A stretch of 64,000 nucleotides of DNA from Ruegeria arenilitoris (lineage in GTDB: Bacteria > Pseudomonadota > Alphaproteobacteria > Rhodobacterales > Rhodobacteraceae). Shown piece by piece: positions 25,815 to 33,934 of the stretch. Under the pieces are notes generated by a model, which saw nothing but the letters and a program-made list of their open reading frames with translations, ran no database searches and was not told the origin of the DNA. The stretch lies in NCBI RefSeq assembly GCF_013030985.1, contig NZ_WPYP01000001.1:1054001-1118000 (forward strand), given 5' to 3'. The translations under genes and the position numbers were made by a program. Every line of letters starts with the position of its first letter. Positions within the stretch are counted from its first letter, which is position 1.

Positions 25815-26604
25815 ATTCATTAGGCGCGAAACGCGTCTTTTGGCTTTAAGGCGTAGCCTTAAAAGACGAGCACCTTCCCAGTTTTCTTATAGTTCCACTA
25901 ATAACTACTATGTTCCCACGCTTTGGCGAGGAGATACCGAACAATCTGTTTTGGTGGACGAGATAACTGGGTGTTCGATAGTCGGCCGACTTTGGGTAGG
26001 TGATGAATTTTCAGAGTCCATTAGAATTCCAATCGAAGAGTTACCCGAATGGGAAATAAAGATAACGCGCTTTTTTGGGTTTGTTCGCAAAGATTTTGAA
26101 ACAACATCACAATTTATTTCTGGAGAACTCACGTTTGCTACCGAGCGCGCCTGGATACATGAAAAACTCTTTCAGTCTTTGTACAATGCGACGCTCAGGT
26201 ACCGCGATGATCGAATTGCGGTACTCAAAAAAATTGTAGAATTGCACTACACTCGGGCTCTGAATGGAGTGCCTATACTCTACGAAGCCAAGAAAAGGTC
26301 CATAACTCAATTGGAAACCGACCACTTTGGTCAACGAATTTACGGTCATCCTAAACATGATCAGATTTCAGCACAGTTTCGCTTACTTATTGAATCTCTT
26401 GTAAGTTCCGGTGACCTTGAGAAAGTCGGGCGCCATGAATTTAAACTATCTGCTCAGGCACTAGTTACTATTGCGAACTACGCCCAAGAGGAACGCCGTC
26501 ACAAAGACAATGTACGACAAAATCGAATGCTGTTTTGGATCACCGTAGCAATAGCGTTAGCCACTGCTGCGCAAGCTTATTCAGTTTGGCAATCAGGGAT
26601 ATGA
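25807..26604 (+). CDS. Accessory protein with C-terminal membrane anchor, unknown function
   Basis: 265 residues, AT-rich in codon use compared with its neighbours, which suggests transfer. The N-terminal half is mixed alpha/beta with many aromatic and charged residues (WEIKITRFFGFVRKDFE). Residues from about 170 to 225 (ISAQFRLLIESLVSSGDLEK, then HEFKLSAQALVTI) look like a winged-helix unit by pattern. One hydrophobic segment near the end (MLFWITVAIALATAAQAYSV) would anchor it in the membrane. The ATG at 25807 lies inside the second parE tail and uses its GGAGGAG. A frame start at 25792 is less likely. No family recognised. Confidence 0.6.
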   Translation: MFEFIRRETRLLALRRSLKRRAPSQFSYSSTNNYYVPTLWRGDTEQSVLVDEITGCSIVGRLWVGDEFSESIRIPIEELPEWEIKITRFFGFVRKDFETTSQFISGELTFATERAWIHEKLFQSLYNATLRYRDDRIAVLKKIVELHYTRALNGVPILYEAKKRSITQLETDHFGQRIYGHPKHDQISAQFRLLIESLVSSGDLEKVGRHEFKLSAQALVTIANYAQEERRHKDNVRQNRMLFWITVAIALATAAQAYSVWQSGI

Positions 26605-26609
26605 CTGAA

Positions 26610-26632
26610 ACCCTCGCGCCCGGCCCGAGGGT
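26610..26632. repeat. Hairpin after the accessory patch
   Basis: ACCCTCG (26610-26616) pairs with CGAGGGT (26626-26632) around a 9-base loop. GC content returns to the high background here, so it may be the original parE terminator or the right border of the acquired DNA. No T run on the forward strand. Confidence 0.4.
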
Positions 26633-26672
26633 GGGTGCGGAACGCGCCCTCTCATGGGGTGGGTCGGACGCG

Positions 26673-26695
26673 TGCATGATGCTTTGCATTATGCA
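26673..26695. repeat. Imperfect 23-bp palindrome
   Basis: Arms TGCATGATGC and GCATTATGCA, one mismatch, around TTT. It lies 70 bp beyond the last accessory ORF in a 260-bp non-coding stretch (26605-26864). It could be an operator or a recombination site; nothing else in the stretch is recognisable. Confidence 0.4.
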
Positions 26696-26864
26696 TTTGG
26701 TGGACAGCGCGAGACCGCCCAGCAATCGCCACCCAAACACTCCCCTTGCCTAACCCGTTGATCTCGTTCACACTTACCCTCAAACCGTCATTTAAGAACG
26801 ACATTTGAGGTTCCGAGCGTCCAAGGCCGAATAAGACCAACAGATATTCGAACGGGAGGACGAC

Positions 26865-27146
26865 ATGAAAACATTAACCCTCGGGCTGGCCTTCGCGCTG
26901 CTGGCCACACAAGCGCCTGCGCAGCAGACGCTCAGCTTTGCATCGCCCATTCCGGACGGGGCCGAGACCAAGTTTTGCTATTACAAGGGCATGGCCTATT
27001 CCGAGGACGCCTTTGTTCTGCTGGTGGGCGACAACACCGTCACCTCCACGGTCAGCACCATTCAGGAACGCCTGCTGCGTTGCCACCGAGAAAGCGACGG
27101 CACCCTGAAATGGAAACCGCAAAGCACGTTTTCGACCAGCAACTGA
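26865..27146 (+). CDS. Small exported protein
   Basis: 93 residues with a signal peptide (residues 1-19, ending APAQQ). The mature part has FCYYKGMAYSEDAFVLL and a later RCHRES, giving two cysteines that could form a disulphide. The CYYKGMAYSEDA string recalls DUF1496-type exported proteins, but the match is by memory only. GGGAGGA lies a few bases upstream of the ATG. Its neighbours give no functional hint, and the next gene is convergent. Confidence 0.65.
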   Translation: MKTLTLGLAFALLATQAPAQQTLSFASPIPDGAETKFCYYKGMAYSEDAFVLLVGDNTVTSTVSTIQERLLRCHRESDGTLKWKPQSTFSTSN

Positions 27147-27164
27147 CCGCTTGGGGTGGGCGGT

Positions 27165-27935
27165 CTAGCCCACCTTATCCTCCAGCCAGTCCGCGATCTG
27201 CGCGGCGGGCTTTTCCCAGCCGGGCTCCATGAACAGGAAATGCGCGTGGTCTGCGACGGGCATGAAGGTCGCACGGTCTCCGTACAGGTCAGCCAGCGCG
27301 CGGCAGGTGTTGGGGTTCACGGCCCGGTCCTCGGTGCCCGAGACGATCAGAACCGGGCAGTCGACCTTGTCGATCTCGACTTTCATCGCGTGGTGGTCGT
27401 CGAACATCCAGAAGAACATCTCGAACATCACCCGCCCGCTTTCGGCACCCAGCCGGTCGAACACCGCGTGCTGCTGCGCCTCGGGCATTTTATTCAGCGC
27501 AAAGGGGGCCATCAGGTCGAACTCGACCCGCATGGGCAGTTTCCAGAACGCCCCACCCTCCATCAGCGCGCGCGGGATGGCGCGTTCGTCGTCGGTTTCC
27601 GGCAGAGTCCCCCAAGGCCTATTCGGGTTGATCAGAACAATGGCGCTGGCCAACCCACGAGATGCCACCTGCTGCGCCACCACCCCCGCGATAGCGTGAC
27701 CGAACAGCACGGGTTTGCTGTCCAGCCCCTGCACGAAATCCGCGATGTCATTGGAGTAATCTATGACGCTGGTATCGGTCAGGCCAGGATCGGGTTCGGC
27801 CTTGGGGTCGCCCCCGTGATAGCGCAGCGCCGGGGTATGCACTGTCCAGCCGCGTTCGCGGAAGAAACCGGCGTAATCTTCCATACACCACGGCCCGGCG
27901 AAGGCCCCGTGGATCAGTACAATCTCTTTGGTCAT
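27165..27935 (-). CDS. Alpha/beta hydrolase with Ala at the nucleophile position
   Basis: 256 residues with an alpha/beta hydrolase fold: LIHGAFAGPWCMEDYAGFF (oxyanion region), LRYHGGD, an LIVSGTEDRAV acid strand and a VADHAHFLFMEPGW histidine. The nucleophile elbow reads G79-H-A81-I-A83-G where GxSxG is expected, so the catalytic serine is missing. Such proteins can be non-enzymatic or use another mechanism. GAGGGAGA ahead of the ATG at 27935 (MTKEIVLIHG) favours that start over the one five codons upstream. The gene follows the Fe-alcohol dehydrogenase on the same strand by about 60 bases. Confidence 0.85.
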   Translation of the reverse strand: MTKEIVLIHGAFAGPWCMEDYAGFFRERGWTVHTPALRYHGGDPKAEPDPGLTDTSVIDYSNDIADFVQGLDSKPVLFGHAIAGVVAQQVASRGLASAIVLINPNRPWGTLPETDDERAIPRALMEGGAFWKLPMRVEFDLMAPFALNKMPEAQQHAVFDRLGAESGRVMFEMFFWMFDDHHAMKVEIDKVDCPVLIVSGTEDRAVNPNTCRALADLYGDRATFMPVADHAHFLFMEPGWEKPAAQIADWLEDKVG

Positions 27936-27993
27936 GAAAATCTCCCTCACCTCTGATCAGTATGAGAGGTGAGGGATACGTTCGGCAAGCCTG

Positions 27994-29139
27994 TTACAGT
28001 GCAGCCTTGAACAGCGTGGTCAGGTTGCCCTCGGTCAGTTCGATCGGGTTGCCGCCGCAGGACGGGTCGATGATCGCGCCTTTGACCAGTTCGGGGATCG
28101 CGGCCTCGGTCACGCCCAGATCGGACAGTTTGCGCGGGATGCCCAGCGAGTCGTTGAACCCTTGCACAAAGGCGCGGAAGCCGTCGAAGCCCCCGTTGAT
28201 GTTCAGATAGGCGGCTGCGGATTGAAAACGGTCCGCGATGGCGGGCGCATTGAAATCCAGCACCGAGGGCATACAGACCGCGTTTGTGGTGCCGTGATGA
28301 GTGTTGAACACCGCGCCGACGGGATGGCTCATGGCGTGGATCGCGCCGAGGCCTTTCTGGAAGGCAGTCGCGCCCATTGCCGCCGCGCTCATCATCTGGG
28401 CGCGGGCTTCGATGTCGGTTCCGTCGGCATAGGCGCGCGGCAGGTACTCCATCACCAAACGCATCCCCTCCAGCGCGATGCCCTGACTCATTGGGTGGTA
28501 ATGAGGGCTGGAGAACGCCTCGACACAATGCGCAAAGGCATCCAGACCGGTGCCTGCGGTGATGAATTTGGGCATCCCCACGGTCAGTTCCGGGTCGCAG
28601 ATGACAACCGTTGGCAGCACTTTCGGGTGGAAGATGATCTTCTTGGCGTGCGTTTCGGAATTGGTGATGACGCTGGCGCGGCCCACCTCGGACCCGGTGC
28701 CGGCGGTGGTCGGCACCGCGATAATCGGGGCGATGGCATCGGCGTCCGCTCGGGTCCACCAATCGCCGATATCCTCGAAATCCCAAACAGGGCGCGTCTG
28801 ACCGGCCATGAAGGCAACCATCTTGCCCAAATCCAGCCCCGAGCCACCACCGAACGCGATCACCCCATCGTGGCCGCCCGCCTTATAGGCCGCGACACCC
28901 GCGTCGAGGTTCATTTCATTCGGATTCGGGTCCACATCGCTGAACAACCCGCGCCCCAGACCGGCGGCTTCCATGATGTCCAGTGTCGCCGTAGTGATCG
29001 GCAGATCGGCCAGGCCTTTATCAGTAACCAACAAGGGACGCTTCATCCCGGCTGCTTCGCAGGCTTCGGGCAGTTCCTTGATACGCCCCGGCCCAAATTT
29101 GATCGCGGTCGGATACGACCAGTTTCCAACGAGTGACAT
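27994..29139 (-). CDS. Iron-containing alcohol dehydrogenase
   Basis: A 381-residue type III NAD(P)-dependent alcohol dehydrogenase. Visible features are the nucleotide site GGGSGLDLGK (about 97-106), PTTAGTGSEVG (about 144-154) and the iron ligands in the block from TGLDAFAHCVEA to GAIHAMSHPVGA and NTHHGTTNA. Family members interconvert aldehydes or ketones and alcohols. It stands in line with an aldehyde dehydrogenase and a glutamine-synthetase-like ligase on the same strand, which suggests a shared catabolic route. The exact substrate is unknown. Confidence 0.93.
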   Translation of the reverse strand: MSLVGNWSYPTAIKFGPGRIKELPEACEAAGMKRPLLVTDKGLADLPITTATLDIMEAAGLGRGLFSDVDPNPNEMNLDAGVAAYKAGGHDGVIAFGGGSGLDLGKMVAFMAGQTRPVWDFEDIGDWWTRADADAIAPIIAVPTTAGTGSEVGRASVITNSETHAKKIIFHPKVLPTVVICDPELTVGMPKFITAGTGLDAFAHCVEAFSSPHYHPMSQGIALEGMRLVMEYLPRAYADGTDIEARAQMMSAAAMGATAFQKGLGAIHAMSHPVGAVFNTHHGTTNAVCMPSVLDFNAPAIADRFQSAAAYLNINGGFDGFRAFVQGFNDSLGIPRKLSDLGVTEAAIPELVKGAIIDPSCGGNPIELTEGNLTTLFKAAL

Positions 29140-29206
29140 GTCAGGTTTCCTTTGTCATTTTAGGCCTGCTCTGGCGAGGGGGTCTGTCCAGAGCAGGCCA
29201 GTGTCC

Positions 29207-30595
29207 TCAGCCCGTGACCTTTTTCAGGTGGTAGGATTTGGGACGTGTCAGGTTGTGATAGCCGATGACGGACAAACCGCCGCCGCGCCCGGTGTTCTTG
29301 CAACCGGTCCAGCAGAGACCGGGGTCAAGATAGTCGGCGCGGTTCATGAACACGGTGCCGGTCTCGATTTGATCACCTACCCGCGCCGCACGGTCCACAT
29401 CACGGGTCCAGAGGCTGGCGGTCAGACCGAACTCGCTGTCATTCATCAGCGCGATGGCTTCCTCGTCCGAGGACACTTTCATGATGCCCACGACCGGACC
29501 AAAGCTCTCATCCCGCATCACGCGCATATCATGGGTCACATTGGTCAGGATCTGCGGCGTCAGGTAAGCACCGCCATCATCCTCTGGGAATGTCTCGATA
29601 TGGGCCACCGCTCCGGCTGCGACAGCCTCGGCAATCTGCGCACGCACCTCGTCCGCAAACCGCACATTGGCCATCGGGCCGATCGTCGTCTCAGCGTCCA
29701 GAGGGTTGCCCAGTTTGTATCCTTTCACGACCGCAACTGCCTTGGCGACGAAATCGTCATAGAGGCTTTCGTGAACGTAGATCCGCTCGATCCCGCAGCA
29801 GCACTGACCCGAGTTGAACATGGCCCCGTCAATCAGAGTATCGACCGCAGCATCCAGATCGGCGTCGTCCATCACATAGCCGGGGTCCTTGCCGCCCAAC
29901 TCGGTCCCAACGCCGGTAAAGGTGCCTGCCGCGGCGCGCTCCATCGCCTGACCACCGCCGACCGAGCCCGTGAAGTTCACGAAGTCAAACGCATTGCCTG
30001 CGATCAGGTCATTTGTCACGTCGTGGCTCAGGAACACGTTCTGGAACACGTCTTCTGGCACGCCCGCCGAATGGAAGGCCTGCGCCATGCGCTCACCTAC
30101 CAGCAAAGTCTGTGTGGCATGTTTCAGGATCACTGTATTCCCTGCAATCAGCGCCGGGGCCACCGTGTTGATCGCGGTCATGTAGGGGTAATTCCAGGGC
30201 GCCACCACAAACACCACCCCATGCGGGATGCGCTTGATATAGCGCTTGAAAGTCTCATCTTCGCCCACCGTGATATCGGCCAGCGAAGCCTCGGCAATCT
30301 CGGCCATATGGCTGGCGCGCTCGTTGAACCCACCAAACTCACCTCCATAGCGTATCGGGCGACCCATCATATGCGCCAGCTCTGGGACGATCTCGTCATT
30401 CATCGCGCCCACTGCGGCCACAGCCGCCATCACAAGATCAATGCGCTCCTGCAATGGCCGCGCCGCCCACGCCGACTGCGCCGCATGCGCCCGGCCTGCA
30501 ACCTCAAACGCCGCGTCACGAGACAACACCTCCCGCTCTGCAAAAACCGATCCATCAATCGGTGAGACACATTTCAACATCTGCCCCATATCCAC
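29207..30595 (-). CDS. Aldehyde dehydrogenase (NAD(P)+)
   Basis: A 462-residue aldehyde dehydrogenase: the VVAPWNYPYMTAIN active-site channel, cofactor block FTGSVGGGQAME, catalytic Glu in TELGGKDPGYV and catalytic Cys in NSGQCCCGIERIY, with MRDESFGPVVGIM further on. Three consecutive cysteines at the active site are a small peculiarity. It lies between the Fe-ADH and glutamine-synthetase-like genes and could oxidise the aldehyde made by the former. The ATG at 30595 begins MDMGQMLK; the second Met is an alternative. Confidence 0.93.
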   Translation of the reverse strand: MDMGQMLKCVSPIDGSVFAEREVLSRDAAFEVAGRAHAAQSAWAARPLQERIDLVMAAVAAVGAMNDEIVPELAHMMGRPIRYGGEFGGFNERASHMAEIAEASLADITVGEDETFKRYIKRIPHGVVFVVAPWNYPYMTAINTVAPALIAGNTVILKHATQTLLVGERMAQAFHSAGVPEDVFQNVFLSHDVTNDLIAGNAFDFVNFTGSVGGGQAMERAAAGTFTGVGTELGGKDPGYVMDDADLDAAVDTLIDGAMFNSGQCCCGIERIYVHESLYDDFVAKAVAVVKGYKLGNPLDAETTIGPMANVRFADEVRAQIAEAVAAGAVAHIETFPEDDGGAYLTPQILTNVTHDMRVMRDESFGPVVGIMKVSSDEEAIALMNDSEFGLTASLWTRDVDRAARVGDQIETGTVFMNRADYLDPGLCWTGCKNTGRGGGLSVIGYHNLTRPKSYHLKKVTG

Positions 30596-30652
30596 TCCAT
30601 TTCCGAAAGAAACAGGATCCCTGCTTCATCTGGCCAAAAATATCCCGGGGGT

Positions 30653-30671
30653 CTGGGGGCAGAGCCCCCAG
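30653..30671 (-). terminator. Terminator of the glutamine-synthetase-like gene
   Basis: Perfect 8-bp stem CTGGGGGC-AGA-GCCCCCAG, 12 bases after the gene's stop on the reverse strand, followed on that strand by ...GATATTTTTGG. The surrounding string (AAAAATATCCCGGGGG) is a repeat type I recall between many roseobacter genes. Confidence 0.75.
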
Positions 30672-30683
30672 CCTAGCCCAACC

Positions 30684-32054
30684 TTATGCCCGCTCGAACC
30701 CGCGAGCGATTTCCCAATCCGTCACCACGCGCTCGAACTCCTCGACCTCAACCTCTGCCGCTCGTGCGTAGTGATCGACAACTTCGTCCCCCATTGCCGC
30801 GCGCAGCATGGTCGAGCCAAGCAGCGCCTCGCGCGCTTCGCGCAGGGTGCCGGGGATCATCCCTGTGTCGCCCTGATAAACGTCTCCCGTGGCCGCTGGC
30901 TGCAACTCCAGCCTCTCTTCAATCCCGGCAATCCCGGCGGCCAGCATTCCGGCCATCGCCAGATAGGGGTTCATGTCCGACCCCGGAATCCGGCATTCGA
31001 CCCGCACGGCCTTTGTCCCGTCACCGCACAGACGGAAGCCCGCCGTACGATTATCCACCGACCAGATGATCCGCGTCGGCGCAAAGGTGCCCTTCATGAA
31101 CCGCTTATAGCTGTTGATATAGGGTGCCATGAAATAGGTGTAGTCGGGGGCGTATTTCAGCAGCCCGGCCATGTAGCTTTTCATCAGCGCCGACATGCCC
31201 AACTCATCCGACTTGTCGTAAAACGCCGGTTGCCCGTCCTTCCACAGCGACTGATGCACGTGCGAGGAACTGCCCACCTTGTCATGGTGCCATTTCGGCA
31301 GGAAAGTCGCGGCGTGACCGTGCTGCCAGGCGATCTCTTTCACCGCGTTCTTGGCGATCGAGTGATACTCGGCTGTCTCCATCGCACCGGCGTATTTGAT
31401 GTTCAGCTCTTCCTGCCCGGTTTCGGCTTCGCCCTTTGAATTCTCGACCGGAATACCCGCGTTCCACAGGTGATTGCGGATCGGGCGCATCACGTGCTCT
31501 TCCTTGGTGGTCTGCAGGATGTGGTAATCCTCGTTGTATCCCGAGATCGGCTCCAGATCGCGGAAGCCTTCCTTGCGGATTTGATCAAAGCTCTTTTCGA
31601 ACAGAAAGAACTCCAACTCGGTGGCGCACATGGCGTCATAGCCCATGGCCTTCAGGCGGTTGACCTGTTTTTTCAGGATCGAGCGCGGCGCATGGGGCAC
31701 CTCTTCATGCGTATGATGATCCAGCACGTCGCACATCACCATCGCTGTGCCTTCCAGCCACGGCACCGGGCGCAGAGTACTGAGGTCCGGCTTCATGACA
31801 TAGTCACCATAGCCCCGTTTCCAACTGGTGGCCGCATAGCCATCGGGGGTCGCCATCTCAAGGTCAGTGGCCAGCAGGTAATTGCAGCAATGGGTCTCTT
31901 GCCACGCGCCCGCCACGAAATGCCCGGCATGGAACCGCTTGCCCATCAAGCGACCCTGCATGTCGATCATGCAGACCAGCACGGTATCCACCTCGCCTGC
32001 GTCGACCTTGGCTTTCAGATCGTCCAAACGCGCCTCATTACCCATCCCGTTCAT
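30684..32054 (-). CDS. Glutamine synthetase-like gamma-glutamyl-amine ligase
   Basis: A 456-residue protein of the glutamine synthetase fold, PuuA/IpuC-like rather than GlnA. Seen in order: short beta-grasp N-terminus (DMQGRLMGKRF), ATELEFFLF metal/ATP strand, ETGQEELNIKYA, GSSSHVHQSLW (HxH loop), NRTAGFRL and VECRIPGSDMNPYLAMA. The GlnA adenylylation-site signature is not evident. Such ligases join glutamate to amines such as putrescine, isopropylamine or ethanolamine, using ATP. The neighbouring Fe-ADH and aldehyde dehydrogenase fit an amine or amino-alcohol route. The substrate is inferred only. Confidence 0.85.
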   Translation of the reverse strand: MNGMGNEARLDDLKAKVDAGEVDTVLVCMIDMQGRLMGKRFHAGHFVAGAWQETHCCNYLLATDLEMATPDGYAATSWKRGYGDYVMKPDLSTLRPVPWLEGTAMVMCDVLDHHTHEEVPHAPRSILKKQVNRLKAMGYDAMCATELEFFLFEKSFDQIRKEGFRDLEPISGYNEDYHILQTTKEEHVMRPIRNHLWNAGIPVENSKGEAETGQEELNIKYAGAMETAEYHSIAKNAVKEIAWQHGHAATFLPKWHHDKVGSSSHVHQSLWKDGQPAFYDKSDELGMSALMKSYMAGLLKYAPDYTYFMAPYINSYKRFMKGTFAPTRIIWSVDNRTAGFRLCGDGTKAVRVECRIPGSDMNPYLAMAGMLAAGIAGIEERLELQPAATGDVYQGDTGMIPGTLREAREALLGSTMLRAAMGDEVVDHYARAAEVEVEEFERVVTDWEIARGFERA

Positions 32055-32102
32055 CCTCTGTTACCTTCCGAGACCCTGGTCTCGTGCTCCCTTTCACGGC
32101 CA

Positions 32103-33788
32103 TCAGTCGTCGGCCGCGTTCTTTTCCATTTCCATCACCAGACGCGTCTCAAGAACCTGTCCGCTCTTGTAGAGGATCGGATAGGCGACAGCCGCGATGT
32201 GGCCGTGCAGGTCGCGCATGGCGCGCAACGTCTCAAGATGCAGATCACTGGACTGGAAGCTCTCGGTCTGACCCCGCTCCAGCCGTTTAAGATGCGCCTT
32301 GCGGCTATCGCGCGACATCCGTTTGACCTCGGCCTTGTCCAGCACCAGACGACGGGCGCAGTCCATGTCATCGACCAGCAGCACGTGACGAGCCAGTGAA
32401 AAGCTCTCCAGAATGGTGGCGTGCAGATCCGTCAGCTCTTTCCACCCCTGCGCGGAAAACTCGGCGCGTTCGGTGTGTTTGATCTGGGCTGTGCGGGTCA
32501 TGCGGTTGGAAACCACATCGCCTGCCGCCTCAAGCCGGATGGCGTATTCCACCAGACCGCGCGCCGCCTTGATCTGCGCCTTGTTCATGTTCTGCCGCGG
32601 CATCCGCGCGACAAAGCGGCGGATTTCGGTAAGCTGCGCGTTCACCCTCTCATCCTGCTGCCACAGGGCAGAGATGGCGTCGCTGTCATCCTGTTCATAA
32701 ATATCCAGCACCGGGCGGAACATGCGTTCAACCTGCGTGACCATCTGCAACAGCTCATGCCGGACCGAGGACATCGCCACATTCGCCCCCGATGCGCTGG
32801 GATCGCCCAGCGGGCTGAGCGCATCCGTGAACTGATCCATGACGCTTGCCTCGGCCTTCGGTTCGGGCAGCAGCAGGGCCATTGGGCGCTCCATCCAGTT
32901 CACGAAACCAGTGGCCAGCACAAAGACGGTCAGGTTGAACCCGATATGCGCCAGGATCAGCGACTGCCCTGCCCCGGCGACCATCAGCGCCTCGTGCGCG
33001 CCGCTGACGTTGACCGCGATCAGCATCACCAACGCCGCACTGCCACGCAGCAGCAGGTTGGCCCAGGGAATGCGCCGGGCCGCGATGGTCAAGTCACGCG
33101 TCAGCCAGATCGGGATGAAGGCCGAGCCCAGATTGGCCCCCAGCACCAGCGACAACCCGGCGGCAAATGGGATCGCCCCGATCTGCACCAGAGTCACGCA
33201 CATCAGGATGGTCGCGACCGAGCTGTGCATGACAAAGGCCAGCACGGCACCCACGATGAAGGCACTGAAATAATCGTTTTCCAAATAACCCGCGATCGCC
33301 GGCAAAAAGGCGCTTTCCCGGATCGGATCGACCGCATCGCGCAAAAACTGCAGCGAGACCAGAATGAAGGCGATGCCCAGAACGATCCGCCCGATCAGCC
33401 GCACGTTGGCCCGGTCGGACTTCAGGTACAGCCAACCACCCAGCGCCAGCAGCACCGGTTGCAACCATCCCAGATCATAGGACAGCACTTGAATGATCAG
33501 GGCTGACCCCAGATCGGCGCCCAGCACCCCGGCCAGCGCAAGGCCAAAGGTAACCATCCCCGCCGCTGCAAATCCGGTCAGCAGAACCGTCACCGCGGCC
33601 GAGCTTTGCAGGATCGTGGCCAGGACCATACCGGCCCCACCCGCAACAAATGTGTTCGAGTGTCGCGTAAGGATCGACTGAAACAGCGCGCCAAAGCGCC
33701 GTTCAATCCCCGTGCGCACCAGCCGCACGGCGAACAGCAGCAACATGGTTGCTGCAAAAATCTCGATCAAAAAGCCTGCGATTGCCAT
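32103..33788 (-). CDS. Na+/phosphate cotransporter family protein with PhoU-like tail
   Basis: 561 residues: an N-terminal membrane half with two inverted Na/Pi repeats, each with its signature (LATILQSSAAVTVLL near residue 55 and FVMHSSVATILM near residue 185), then a cytosolic PhoU-like helical half from about residue 330. The second repeat has HSS where QSS is common. Members import phosphate or regulate its uptake. The frame is open to 33818; MAIAGFLIEIF at 33788 is the natural family start. It lies between the TRAP operon and the ligase gene on the same strand. Confidence 0.9.
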   Translation of the reverse strand: MAIAGFLIEIFAATMLLLFAVRLVRTGIERRFGALFQSILTRHSNTFVAGGAGMVLATILQSSAAVTVLLTGFAAAGMVTFGLALAGVLGADLGSALIIQVLSYDLGWLQPVLLALGGWLYLKSDRANVRLIGRIVLGIAFILVSLQFLRDAVDPIRESAFLPAIAGYLENDYFSAFIVGAVLAFVMHSSVATILMCVTLVQIGAIPFAAGLSLVLGANLGSAFIPIWLTRDLTIAARRIPWANLLLRGSAALVMLIAVNVSGAHEALMVAGAGQSLILAHIGFNLTVFVLATGFVNWMERPMALLLPEPKAEASVMDQFTDALSPLGDPSASGANVAMSSVRHELLQMVTQVERMFRPVLDIYEQDDSDAISALWQQDERVNAQLTEIRRFVARMPRQNMNKAQIKAARGLVEYAIRLEAAGDVVSNRMTRTAQIKHTERAEFSAQGWKELTDLHATILESFSLARHVLLVDDMDCARRLVLDKAEVKRMSRDSRKAHLKRLERGQTESFQSSDLHLETLRAMRDLHGHIAAVAYPILYKSGQVLETRLVMEMEKNAADD

Positions 33789-33890
33789 CCGTTCACGCCC
33801 CCTCGGTCCGGGTCGCACAACCGCACGCCCGGAGTTTTGTTTTCTGTGTCTGAACGGATACTAGCATTCGCAACGTTGTTTCCCGTGGTT

Positions 33891-33928
33891 CGATTCCGGC
33901 GCGTGGTATCGCTAACGCGCCGGAATCG
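33891..33928 (-). terminator. Strong hairpin after the TRAP operon
   Basis: Perfect 14-bp stem (33891-33904 with 33915-33928; arms begin CGATTCCGG and end CGGAATCG) around a 10-base loop, 6 bases beyond the dctP stop on the reverse strand. There is no T tract, so it may end transcription weakly or protect the mRNA 3' end. Confidence 0.65.
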
Positions 33929-33934
33929 GGTCAT

